Assembly: GCF_032854445.1 (NCBI RefSeq)
Contig: NC_088307.1
Location: 28,488,484 to 28,552,483, forward strand
Direction: 5' to 3'
Length of the DNA: 64,000 nucleotides
Source of the DNA: Liolophura sinensis
Lineage: Eukaryota > Mollusca > Polyplacophora > Chitonida > Chitonidae
Shown here piece by piece: positions 1 to 10,900 of this stretch (the first letter of the stretch is position 1; the number at the start of each line of letters is the position of its first letter). The translations under genes and the position numbers were made by a program. The notes beneath the pieces were generated by a model, which had not been told where the DNA came from, ran no database searches, and worked only from the letters and a program-made list of their open reading frames with translations.

Positions 1-490
1 ACCGTTGAAGCCTTCATGGCTACAAGAAATCTATTCTAAATCGTGTAGGAATGCATGGTGGCGGTGCGTTGGGTGGGGAAAGAAGGTCTTTAAGTTGGTG
101 TGTTTTAATTTAACGAGATTTGTTCGATAACAAAGAGAATCTGTCAAAATTAACGTTGAGACACCAACGACGCTAGGCCAGTATCACACAAGGTGTTGAA
201 GTCTTTCGTGGCTAATGTAAAGACTATGTCAGACTTCAACAGTATATATTTAGATCCAAAATTGTTTGTTCCAGGTAAACGCTGACTTGTCTCAATTGGT
301 ACGATACTTTTATACATTTTACTTTATATTATTATTTAAGCAGAATAACTTACTGATGTACATAACCTATTAAACTTCCCACTAGATGGACAATGCGATG
401 TACGCGATAAAAAAAATGAAGTGCGTATCTGTTCTGAACTATGATCTCCGATTGTCCCCAGTCCACTTTCGGAACCTACATAGACCAATC
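1..490 (+). repeat. Direct duplicate of 5613-6141 (right arm of the fold-back plus flank)
   Basis: This block aligns along its whole length, with scattered substitutions and small indels, to 5613-6141. Shared landmarks are 'gaagccttcatggct', 'gttcgataacaaagagaatc', 'acgacgctaggccagtat', 'tttagatccaaaattg' and 'gatctccgattg'. The first ~260 bp correspond to the right arm of the inverted repeat at 5268-5860, so a matching left arm may lie just before the window. No coding potential is seen. Confidence 0.8.
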
Positions 491-690
491 AACAATCTGC
501 GGAAGCGACAGATCTATCGTCAGTTTGACAGTCCACAGGGAACACCGAAAACGAAAATTAATTTAACGACTGCAGCACCGGTCGATGTTGAGGACCGAAG
601 AAAGGAGGGTTGTAAACACGTGGGGAGCAGCGTTTTGACGGATTCCTCATGAAATATGCAGCTGTTATGAAGAATACACCTTTCCCACAA
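491..690 (-). pseudogene. Deleted copy of the RING 5' coding end and the RING/TSEN15 promoter
   Basis: About 491-600 match 4392-4500 (N-terminal codons of the RING gene, for example 'aatctgcggaagcgacagat'). The similarity then jumps to ~4776-4864, the TSEN15 5' leader ('tgtaaacacgtggg', then 'aaatatgcagctgttatgaag' against 'aagtatggagttgtgaaaaag'). About 275 bp, including the RING start codon at 4556 and the CCAAT box, are missing. The E-box CACGTG is kept at 617-622. The copy stops before the TSEN15 ATG and has no complete reading frame from either gene. It joins the duplicated block 1-490 at a short 'caacaa' stretch. Confidence 0.75.
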
Positions 691-1082
691 GATCACATTT
701 TTGGGAAAGTAGACTCCATTTACAAGATGGCGGCAATGACAAGAGGAGTGATAAAAAGTTAACAGATATTCATAGCTTTCGTGAATGATTAATGCTTTCA
801 CGTGTGTATACCGAAGTGGTTTCTATAAAAGTTGGAAGCTCGCAATACATTTAAACGATTATAATTGATATTAACTTTTGAGCCTGCGACGTTTCGCCAT
901 TGCAATTATTGAAAACAATGTGAGTTCCTGTATCGCGAGAAACGTCACGTGCAATCTCAAAAGTTGTTATTCATGAGAATTGCCCTAATGTGTATTTATT
1001 ATTCTTCGAATACCTTTTTGCTGTTATTTGTTATTTGAAGTGAAATTGACTTTTTTGTGTAATCTAATGAGGTTATAGTGTA
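691..1082. other. Unassigned intergenic DNA
   Basis: AT-rich DNA with no long reading frame, exon-like segment or repeat that I recognise. Confidence 0.5.
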
Positions 1083-1314
1083 TATTTATTTATTTATTTG
1101 ATTGGTGCTTTACGCTGTACTCAAGAATATTTCACTTATACGACGACGGCCAGTATTGTGGTGGGAGGAAACCGGGCAGAGTCCGGGGAAACCCACGACC
1201 ATCCGCAGGTTTCTGACAGACCTTCCCACGTACGGCCGGAGAGGAAACCAGCATGAGCTGGACTTGGTAAGAATGACCGAATTGGTGAGAGGCCCCTGGG
1301 TCATTACGCTGTGA
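1083..1314 (-). mobile_element. SINE family A, near complete, minus orientation
   Basis: Read on the minus strand it runs from a tRNA-like head remnant ('cacagcgtaatgacccag'), through the conserved body ('ccgtacgtgggaaggtctg', 'gcggatggtcgtgggtttcc'), to 'aagtgaaatattcttgagta' and an ATAAATA tail. The same body occurs at more than fifteen places in the window. The extreme 5' tRNA part is truncated. Confidence 0.85.
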
Positions 1315-1466
1315 TATGATGTTATAGTATACATGTGCTGCGTCACAGTGAGTATAGCACGAAGACACCACAACCTGTCACCTTCAGTAGTCCTGTTCCA
1401 AGATCTGCAATTGAAATGTTAATGCACAGTACCGGTGTTTAATTAATACATAATAATGAAAACATT

Positions 1467-1600
1467 TGTTTACTTATTTACTGGTGTTTTACACAGCACT
1501 CAAGAATATTTCACTTATTCATTCATTGGAGGATTGTGGTAGGAGGAAACCGGGGAGAGCCAGGAGGAAACCCATCATGATCATTCACTGGTTTGTAAAG
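1467..1600 (-). mobile_element. SINE family A, 3' fragment
   Basis: The plus strand shows 'actggtgttttacacagcac', 'tcaagaatatttcactta' and 'ggaggaaaccggggagagcc', the 3' half of family A in minus orientation, diverged and truncated. Confidence 0.75.
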
Positions 1601-1845
1601 TATTTTGCACATTATTGGATGTGATAATGCAGCATTGTGGGTAACTCCAGACCAGATGCTTTTCATAAATTGCCAGTTACAATACCGCATTCCCTTGTGT
1701 TTAACTAATTCTGCTTAGGCATGGTGCTGGGGTGGGGGTGGGGGAAGGGGGGGTGCAAATTGTTACCATTTAAACATTTACATGACTAGTTAGAATAAAA
1801 CTCATAGATAACTTCACAGAACGCTGCAGCGTTCCATTGGTCACG

Positions 1846-1990
1846 TGGTCAGCAATATGGTGGGGGGAAATCGGCAGGGCCTAGGGGAAACCCACTACCA
1901 TCCTCAGGTTGCTAGCAGATCTTCCCGTGCACGTAGGGCCGGAGAGGAAGCCATCATAATCTTGACCTTAACTCACTTGGTGCTATCGCT
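1846..1990 (-). mobile_element. SINE family A, body fragment
   Basis: Contains the central body ('atggtggggggaaatcgg', 'ggttgctagcagatcttccc', 'ggccggagaggaagcc') in minus orientation without the 3' tail. It is an old truncated copy. Confidence 0.75.
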
Positions 1991-3172
1991 TGCCCACTCA
2001 TTTTATATAGAGAAGCCTTCGTTGATGGAGCGTGGTGGACACATCGCAAATTGAGCTCAAGACAATCTAGAGGCGTGAAGCTCATGCAGCTGTCAGCCGA
2101 TGCAAGAGATTCAGTTAAAACATTCCTGGGCTCGAATCCCGATCAGGATCTCCACCAAAAATAAAAGGGTTGGTAATTGTAGTCCAAGATTATAATCTGT
2201 GTACACAGTTTCTTTCTACTCCCTGCATATGTCTTTGCGTAATACTTTGAAATTGTTTGACAGACAGACAGGAAAATTAACAGACAGAGAGACATTGAGA
2301 GAAAGATACAAGGGGAGGCGGGCGGCCACATAGTGCATCTAAAACCGCATTCATTTAGTACAACGGCAAGAAGACGCCAGAGAGCGCTAATCTTCGACAC
2401 AAGCATACAGCTGTGTGTGTGGAAATCACCTCACTACAAACTGAAACTAAGGCACGATAGTCTGCATTTCTATTCTATTTGATAATGTAGAAGATTCGTT
2501 TTAAACACTGCTGAGTTCTGATCTCGACCAGCAACACAGCTATAGTTTAATGGATTTAGCCCTTCACCCTTACAAGGCCAAACTACGCAAAATTTCATCC
2601 AAATCCATGCAAAACTTTTCACGTGTTACCTGGAAAGATGCTGAGTGACTGAAGGATTGACTAACTGACAGTGAGAAATACAGACAGGTGGACAAACAGA
2701 CGAACGCCAGCGAAGGTAACAATATCAGCCAGAACACGGGTATAATCTGAAGGAACATATTTAATGAACCTTACACAAAAATAGTAACTAATTATTTAAC
2801 AAACAGCACTAAATCTCAGCACCCAGAAACAAACAGTCCTGCATGCTCTCTCTCTCTAAAAAGTTAAAACAGAAAAATTTGTTCTAAACATGTGAAACAT
2901 GTGGCTGTCTAAAATATACATAATCCTTGAACACCGATCTACACACGCTCATGCATCTAACTGAAAACAAAATGTTCCAGCTATATAGTTATACAGGCTT
3001 GATTGGGTTTACTTAAAATAAAGTGGCCAACGTTTCGTTCAGTTGTAATTAAAACTCATAAATCCTCAACGAGGTGACATTGAAGAAAATCATATAGAGA
3101 GAAGAGTGCTGGCATTACATTTCAAACAGACCAAGAATTGCATAAGTTCAAAGGCTATAGAACGGCAATAAT

Positions 3173-3208
<36 letters not shown>

Positions 3209-3233
3209 TTCACCTAAATGAGATTAACGATAA
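1991..3233. other. 3' flank of the RING gene; unassigned repeats
   Basis: No coding exon is visible. Around 2100-2160 there is a B-box-like 'gctcgaatcccgatcagg' suggesting another decayed SINE. Both 2220-2310 and 2640-2710 contain runs of 'gacagacagac'-type simple sequence. The RING 3' UTR must begin at 3233, but I cannot place its polyadenylation site. Confidence 0.4.
3174..3209. repeat. (AAT)n microsatellite
   Basis: About eleven tandem AAT triplets lie directly downstream of the RING stop codon, inside the presumed 3' UTR. Confidence 0.95.
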
Positions 3234-4556
3234 TCACGTGACAGGTAATCCGTCCAGAGGACAATTCAAAGAGGAGTTTTCTAACCAAATGTCTATACAG
3301 TTGGCGTGGAACACGTGTTGGCACGGGAGGAACTTCCGCACCTGGCCCTGAACATAATTCTCCATGCATACCGCACACCGCTGACAACAGTCCGCCTCGC
3401 AAGCATTGTCCGTTTTGAAGCTGCTTAGAAGGTTTTTAGACACAGTTTTAGGGGCGACTTGTTCGTCAAGCCTCAACAGCAGGTCATAATCCTCGGGGCT
3501 TAAATCTCGGTGCTGCAGAGAGATTAACAAGTTGACCAGAGCTTGATCTTCGGCGAAGGTCGATGGGGCATTTTGACTGTGAAGGGCGTGGCGAGTTTCA
3601 GAGGCCACAGGCGGGGCAGGTTTTGCATCTTCAAACGCCCCCTCCCCCTTAATGTTTGGATTCCTTTTCCCTTTCTCTTTCTGGATTATCATTCTCTTTT
3701 CCTCGAGGTCTGATCTTCCACCTACCTTTTGTTTGGGTAAAAAGTGGATTGTCTGTGGTTTCAGCTCCATCCGTTTGTACACTCTATGATTCACGAACAG
3801 CTTTTTCCCATTGTTATTTAGCACGTTGTTGCAGTATTTGTCCTTCACTTGTTTATGCGCCCTTTTAATTTTTCGATGCCGATCGGCTCTAATGTCTTTA
3901 ACACCGATGGCAAGAAAACATTCCAGATCCTTCGCATTGGAAATTATATTCTCCACATGCATAAATTCCTCATTTACTTCATAACTGATCGCTTCAGAAT
4001 TAACCTTCCGGTCTTTTTCACTGGGTTTAAACTGAAACCGCGGGAACAAGCTGGGATTCATGCCGATTTCTTCCACAGGAACCTGCCTCCATTTTCTTTT
4101 GCCACTTGCATTGACTTTACGTAGCTTTCGCTTTTCCAGTTTCTGTTTTCTCTTTGAAACAATGTAATTCCCTACTGAAAACGTTTTCTTTGGTAACGCC
4201 TGGAAGTATTCGAACGGATCCGCATCTCTTTCCACGTTGGGCTCCACAAGGTTATCTCCCCTTGGCTGCACTGTTGACATTGCCAATTCAGAAATCCCAC
4301 TTTTTTTTCCGCCGATGCTAGTCTCCATAGTTTTCATCGCCTCTGTCGATTCGTCTTTCATATCACTGCTGTCACAATCGACAATAACATAACAATCTGA
4401 GGAAGCGACAGATATATCTTCAGTTTGACAGTTCACAGGAAATTCCGAAAACGAAAATGGCAGCACTAATTCCGCGACTGCCCACGAACGGTCCATGTTC
4501 ATTTTCCGCAATTTCTCGGCGCTTTCTTCGCTGTCATCGCAGCAAACGGTTGCCAT
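3234..4556 (-). CDS. RING-H2 zinc-finger protein, likely E3 ubiquitin ligase (intronless)
   Basis: An uninterrupted frame of 440 codons if it starts at the ATG at 4556 (MATVCCDDSEE...). An in-frame ATG at 4721 would add 55 residues, but they look like translated leader and would lie on the CCAAT box, so I prefer 4556. The C-terminal ~47 residues form a RING-H2 finger: C394, C397, C412, H414, H417, C420, C432 and D435, spaced C-x2-C-x14-C-x-H-x2-H-x2-C-x11-C-x2-D. The last ligand is Asp, in a CPLD context as in Rbx1/Roc1. Just before it (about 335-370) is a helical segment with LSPEDYDLLLRLDE, a kind of sequence I associate with several RING proteins. The middle is basic and probably disordered. 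No signal peptide or membrane segment is seen. E2 binding and ubiquitin transfer are expected from the family; the substrate is unknown. The gene is head-to-head with TSEN15. Confidence 0.85.
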   Translation of the reverse strand: MATVCCDDSEESAEKLRKMNMDRSWAVAELVLPFSFSEFPVNCQTEDISVASSDCYVIVDCDSSDMKDESTEAMKTMETSIGGKKSGISELAMSTVQPRGDNLVEPNVERDADPFEYFQALPKKTFSVGNYIVSKRKQKLEKRKLRKVNASGKRKWRQVPVEEIGMNPSLFPRFQFKPSEKDRKVNSEAISYEVNEEFMHVENIISNAKDLECFLAIGVKDIRADRHRKIKRAHKQVKDKYCNNVLNNNGKKLFVNHRVYKRMELKPQTIHFLPKQKVGGRSDLEEKRMIIQKEKGKRNPNIKGEGAFEDAKPAPPVASETRHALHSQNAPSTFAEDQALVNLLISLQHRDLSPEDYDLLLRLDEQVAPKTVSKNLLSSFKTDNACEADCCQRCAVCMENYVQGQVRKFLPCQHVFHANCIDIWLENSSLNCPLDGLPVT

Positions 4557-4877
4557 TATAATCGGAGAACTCTGCAGTATGTTCCCTGTCTGTATTACAC
4601 CAGCAGTTCTGGTAACAAATGTTACTCTACAGGGATATTTCAAAGCGGTCGCACTTGCACAACCAAGCGGTAACCCGGAGCTAAAAATAGAACCAAAACA
4701 AGACGTGATGTCATGCTGCATTCTGATTGGCCGCTAAAACCCGGTGTTTTACGCTCTCCGCGCAGTGGATGCGACAAAACCGGAGAAGGGAGAGCTGTAA
4801 ACACGTGGGAAACAGCGTTTCTGGCAGATTTCTCAAGAAGTATGGAGTTGTGAAAAAGAACACTGTGTGGTTGTGGA
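4557..4877. promoter_or_regulatory. Bidirectional promoter between the RING gene and TSEN15
   Basis: The two start codons (4556 minus, 4878 plus) are 321 bp apart and diverge. The interval holds an inverted CCAAT box in good NF-Y context ('ctgattggcc', core 4726-4730), a CRE-like 'tgatgtca' (4707-4714) and an E-box CACGTG (4802-4807). The E-box region is conserved in the decayed copy at 617-622. No TATA box is obvious. A 60-codon frame opens at ATG 4727 and overlaps the TSEN15 start in another frame. It would act as an upstream ORF if transcription starts before 4727. Confidence 0.65.
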
Positions 4878-4904
4878 ATGGATACTATCTTCAGTCATCC
4901 AAAG
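4878..4904 (+). CDS. TSEN15: TSEN15 coding exon 1
   Basis: Nine codons, MDTIFSHPK, ending in phase 0 at the donor AAAG|GTTAGA. The HPK joins to the Y of exon 2 to rebuild the conserved HPKY motif. Confidence 0.88.
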
Positions 4905-7900
4905 GTTAGAAAAATTCTGGACCTACAAATAAGCGCGTCCCAATTTATTTTTTAGTCGTGAATTATAAGTGAGGTGACGTTTTCGGAAGTTGTATAACAA
5001 CATAACCAGTTAAAACAACAGGTTGATCGTGTGATTTATTGCTCTCACTTTACAATGCGTGACGTTTTTATGGATTTAAATAAGTTTCAGAAAGACTGCA
5101 GAATGCCTACAGCATGTCTTCTGAGGATTACTTAAGTGTTTACTTGTTTGTTTTTATTTGTTTCTTTTTGCTCTTTTTATTTGTTTCTTTTTATTTGTTA
5201 ACGTGTTACAAATTGTCTGGACCGTTTTTACTATACCTTTATAGGCCTGCGGTATATAAAGATATCTCCGAAAGACTCCAACTCCTTTTCTTATACTGGC
5301 TTAGCGTTGTTGGAGTCTCGACGCTCGTAATGTTAACGTCGTACTCAGCAAAGGTCCAGGCCGATTCTTTTTGTTACCGGTATCGAACAAGTATAGCGCA
5401 CAGAAAAGACACCAACATAAAGACCTACTTTCCGCACCCACTGCACCACCACCACCACCACACGTCCCTACTCGATTTAGAATAGATTTGTTATAGTCAT
5501 GAAGGCATACTTGGTATACGCTCCTCACGTGCTGGTGCAGTGGTGAGCAGTTTCGCGCGTCCTGGTTCGTAGTCAAGCAGTGGAAAATGGTGACATTTGC
5601 CAAGGAGCGTATACCGTGGAAGCCTTCATGGCTATAAGAAATCTGTTCTAAGTCGAGCAGGGACGTATATGGTGGTGGTGTGTTGAGTGGGGAAAGCAGG
5701 TGTATAGGCTAGTGTATTTTATTTTTGCGACATTTGTTCGATAACAAAGAGAATCAACCTGGACCTTGCGTTGAGTATGAAATTAACATTGTAAGCGACA
5801 AGACTCCACGACGCTAGGCCAGTATAAGAAAAGGAGTTGGGAGTCTTTCGAGGCTAATATAAAGGCTGTGTCAGGGTTCGACAATGGATTTTTAGATCCA
5901 AAATTGCTTGCTCCAGGTAACCACTTACTTGTCCCAACTGATCCTATCTATTTTATCCATTTTACTTTATATTTTTATTTAATCAGAGTCGCATACTGAT
6001 GCACATAACCAATTCAATTTCCCACTACATGTACAATTCGATATATGCGAGAAAAAAATGAAATGCATATTTGTTCTGAACTTTGATCTCCGATTGGCCA
6101 AAATGCACTTTCGGAACTTACATAGACCAATTAACAAATGTCTAACATTATAGCACAGATAAACAAACAGTGGCAGTAAACTTTACTTTGTACATTTATA
6201 TCACTACAAGAATTTCACTTTCAGTATGATTCAAGACTGGCCTCTTGTGGACAGTCGGACTGTCATCAGTGTCGAACCCTACGTGTGACATTGGATTATG
6301 GGTACTAATTAGCATTTCTGAATTTTGTTATGGATGAGTTACCTGATCTTCATTCCAGTACACAGAGATGTTGGCCTCAGGTGTGACAGATGAGGCGCAT
6401 ATTAAGAAGACATTTCAAGTGTACCTGGACTTGTGTGAAGGTAATATTGAAGCGACATAACTAGGACCTTCTGCCAAAAGAAATTCACGATTTTTGAGTC
6501 GGTTCAGCTGAAAACAAAAATGAGTTGCAGAGGACGTCTAACTTAACCTCCTGGGCTGATATTTTCTGAACAATTTCAAGCCAGAGATTCCTATGTGTAA
6601 CGACTTTAGTGAGTTGATGGTCGAAAGGGAGCCTTTGATAAAACTGAACATTTGATTGGTCATTCAAAGTGAGATACAGGTCAGTAGACATCAGGAAATC
6701 TCACCTTTGTGACAGTGACGTCTAAAATAACAGCACAACTTTTTCGCAGTCAGCAATATGTCTCTTTAAGCCCGAAGTGTGCCGTAAACGACAATCCGAA
6801 TAGCCAGTAGGGGCCTATAGCCGTGTACATTATAAATACATGTAAGATGTGGATGTCAGTGTTAGTGTACAGAGATTTACCATCTATCATAGAGGCCTAT
6901 AGTCGTGCGCTATATAAATACACACGAGATGTGGACATCATTGTTAGTGTACAGAAATTAACTATCTATCAAAGGGTCTCTAGTAGTGTACAATATAAAT
7001 ACACACGCGATGTGGACATCATTGTCAGTGTACAGAGATTTACTATCTATTACAGGGGCCTCTAGTCGTGTACAATATAAATACACACGCAATGTGGACG
7101 TCAGTGTTAGTGTACAGAGATTTACTATCTATCACAGGGGCCTATAGTCGTGTACAATATAAATACATACGCAATGTGAACATCAGTGTCAGTGTACAGT
7201 GATTTACTATCTATCATAGGGGCGTCTAGTCATGTACAATATAAATACACACAAGATGTGGACATCATTGTCAGTGTACAGTGATTTGCTATCTATCATT
7301 GGGACCTATAGTCGTGTACAATATAAATACACGCAAGATGTGGACATCAGTGTCAATGTACAGTGATTTACTATCTATTATAGGGGCCTCTAGTCGTGTA
7401 CAATATAAATGTGGACATCAGCGTCAGTGTATAGAGATTTACTATCTGTCATAGGGGCCTCTAAATACACATGATGTGGACGTCAGTGTTAGTGTACAGA
7501 GATTTACTATGTATCAAAGGGGCCTATAGTCGTGTACGATATAAATACACGCAAGATGTGGACATCATTGTTAGTGTACAGAGATTTACTATCTATCATA
7601 GGGGTCTATAGCCGTGTACAATATAAATACACGCACGATGTGGACATCAGTGTCAGTGTACAGTGATTTACTATCTATCATAGGGGCCTCTAGTCGTGTA
7701 CAATATAAATACACACGCGATGTGGAAATCAGCGTTATAGTGTTCCCTAGATTTACTATCTATCATAGGGGTCTATAGTCGTGTACAATATAAATACACG
7801 TGCAATGTAGACATCAGCGTCAGTTTATAGAGATTTACTATCTGTCATAGGGGCCTCTAAATACACACGATGTGGACGTCAGTGTTAGTGTACAGAGATT

Positions 7901-10900
7901 TACTATCTATCACAGGGGCCTCTAGTTGTGTACAATATAAATACACACGCGATGTGGACGTCAGTGTTAGTGTACAGAGATTTACTATCTATCATAGGGT
8001 TGATTTACTATCTATCAAAGGGGCCTATAGTCATGTAGGCCTACAATATAAATACATGCGCGATGCGGACGTCAGTGTTAGTATACAGAGATTTACTATC
8101 AATCATAGGGGCCTCTAGTCGTGTACAATATAAATACACACGTGATGTGGACATCAGTGTTGGTGTATAGAGATTTACTATCTATCACAGGGGGGCCTCC
8201 GTGGCTCAGTCAGTTAAAGCGCTAGCGCAGCGTAATGACCCAGGAGTCTCTCACCAATGCGGTCGCTGTGAGTACAAGTCCAGCCCATGCTGGCTTCCTC
8301 TCCGGCCGTACATGGGAAGGTCTGTCAGCAACCTGCGGATGGTCGTGGGTTTCCCCCGGGCTCTGCCCGGTTTCCACCCACCATAATGCTGGCCACCATC
8401 GTATAAGTGAAATATTCTTGAGTACGGCGTAAAACACCTATCAAAAAAAAAAAAAAAAAAAAAAATCTATCACAGGGGCCTCTAGTCATGTACAATATAA
8501 ATACACACGTGATGTGAATGTCAGTGTTAGTGTAAAAAGATTTACTATCTATCACAGGGGCCTCTAGTCGTGTACAATATAAATACACATGCGATGTGGA
8601 CGTCAGTGTACAGAGATTTATTATCTATCATAGGGGCCTTTGGTCATGTACAGTATAAATACACACGCGATGTGGACGTCAGTGTTAGTGTATGGAGATT
8701 TACTATCTATCACAGGGGCCTCTAGTCGTGTGCAATATAAATACACACACGATGTGGACGTCAGTGTTAGCGTACAGAGATTTACTATCTATCACAGGGG
8801 CCTCTAGTTGTGTACAATATAAATACACACGCGATGTGGACGTCAGTGTTAGTGTACAGAGATTTACTATCTATCATAGGGGCCTCTAGTCGGTTGCAAT
8901 ATAAATACACACGCGATGTGGACGTCAGTGTACAAAGATTTACTATCTATCATAGGGGCCTTTGGTCATGTACAATATAAATACACACGCGATGTGGACA
9001 TCAGTGTTAGTGTATGGAGATTTACTATCTATCACAGGGGCCTCTAGTCGTGTACAATATAAATACACACGCGATGTGGACGTCATTGTTAGTGTACAGA
9101 GATTTACTATCTATCATAGGGGCCTCTAGTCGTGTACAATATAAATACACGCAAGATGTGGACGTCAGTGTTAGTGTACAGAGATTTACTATCTATCATA
9201 GGGGCCTCTAGTCATGTACAATATAAATACACACGCGATGTGGACGTCATTGTTAGTGTACAGAGATTTACTATCTATCATAGGGGCCTATAGTCGTGTA
9301 CAATATAAATACACGCAAGATGTGGACGTCAGTGTTAGTGTACAGAGATTTACTATCTATCATAGGGGCCTTTGGTCATGTACATTAGAAATACACAGGT
9401 GATGTGGACATCAGTGTTAGTGTACAAAGATTTACTATCTATCATAGGGGCCTCTAGTTGTGTACGATATAAATACACACGCGATGTGGACGTCAGTGTT
9501 AGTGTACTGAGATTTACTATCTATCATAGGGGCCTCTAGTCGTGTACAATATAAATACACATGCGATGTGGACATCAGTGTCAGTGTACAGTGATTTACT
9601 ATCTATCATAGGGGCCTATAGTCGTGTACAATATAAATACACGCAAGATGTGGACGTCAGTGTTAGTGTACAGAGATTTACTATCTATCATAGGGGCCTC
9701 TAGTCATGTACAATATAAATACACACGCGATGTGGACGTCATTGTTAGTGTACAGAGATTTACTATCTATCATAGGGGCCTCTAGTCGTGTACAATATAA
9801 ATACACACACGATGTGGACATCAGTGTCAGTGTACAGAGATTTACTATCTATCATAGGGGCCTCTAGTCGTGTACAATATAAATACACACGCGATGTGGA
9901 CGTTAGTGTTAGTGTATTGAGATTTACTATCTATCATAGGGGCCTCTAGTCATGTACAATATAAATACACACTCGATGTGGACGTTAGTGTTAGTGTACT
10001 GAGATTTACTATCTATCACAGGGGCCTCTAGTCATGTACAGTATAAATACACACGCGATGTGGACATCAGTGTCAGTGTACAGGGATTTACTATTTATCA
10101 TAGGGGCCTCTAGTCGTGTACAATATAAATACACATGCGATGTGGACATCAGTGTCAGTGTACAGTGATTTACTATCTATTACAGCTGCCTCTAGTCGTG
10201 TACAATATAAATACACACGCGATGTGGACATCAGTGTCAGTGTACAGTGATTTACTATCTATTATAGGGGCCTCTAGTCGTGTACAATTTACTATATATC
10301 ATAGGGGCCTATATTTACTATATATCATAGGGGCCTATAGTCGTGTACAATATAAATACACACACGATGTGGACATCAGTGTCAGTGTACAGTGATTTAC
10401 TATCTATTACAGGGGCCTCTAGTCGTGTACAATATAAATACACACGCGATATGGACATCAGTGTCAGTGTACAGGGATTTACTATCTATCATAGGGGCCT
10501 CTAGTCGTGTACAATATAAATACACACGCGATGTGGACATCAGTGGCAGTGTACAGTGATTTACTATCTATTACAGGGGCCTCTAGTCGTGTACAATATA
10601 AATACACACGCGATGTGGACATCAGTGTCAGTGTACAGTGATTTACTATCCATTACAGGGGCCTCTAGTCGTGTACAATATAAATACACACGCGATGTGG
10701 ACATCAGTGTCAGTGTACAGTGATTTACTATATATCATAGGGGCCTATAGTCGTGTACAATATAAATACACACGCGATGTGGACATCAGTGTCAGTGTAC
10801 AGAGATTTACTATCTTTCAAAGGGGTCTATAGTTGTGTACAATATAAATACATGTATGAATTGAGTTTAGGGAAACAGATTGCGAGATTTACACCAGATT

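Noticed and set aside
3656-4124. Plus-strand frames of 70-91 codons
   Set aside because: They lie antisense within the RING coding sequence and have no features of their own.
3234-4721. RING gene start at the upstream ATG (4721)
   Set aside because: The extra 55 residues overlap the CCAAT box and CRE-like site of the shared promoter and look like translated leader. The ATG at 4556 was preferred, though the longer form cannot be excluded.
5114-5485. A 123-codon frame with a hydrophobic N-terminus resembling a signal or membrane protein
   Set aside because: The hydrophobic part is T-rich low-complexity sequence and the rest is the left arm of the fold-back element.
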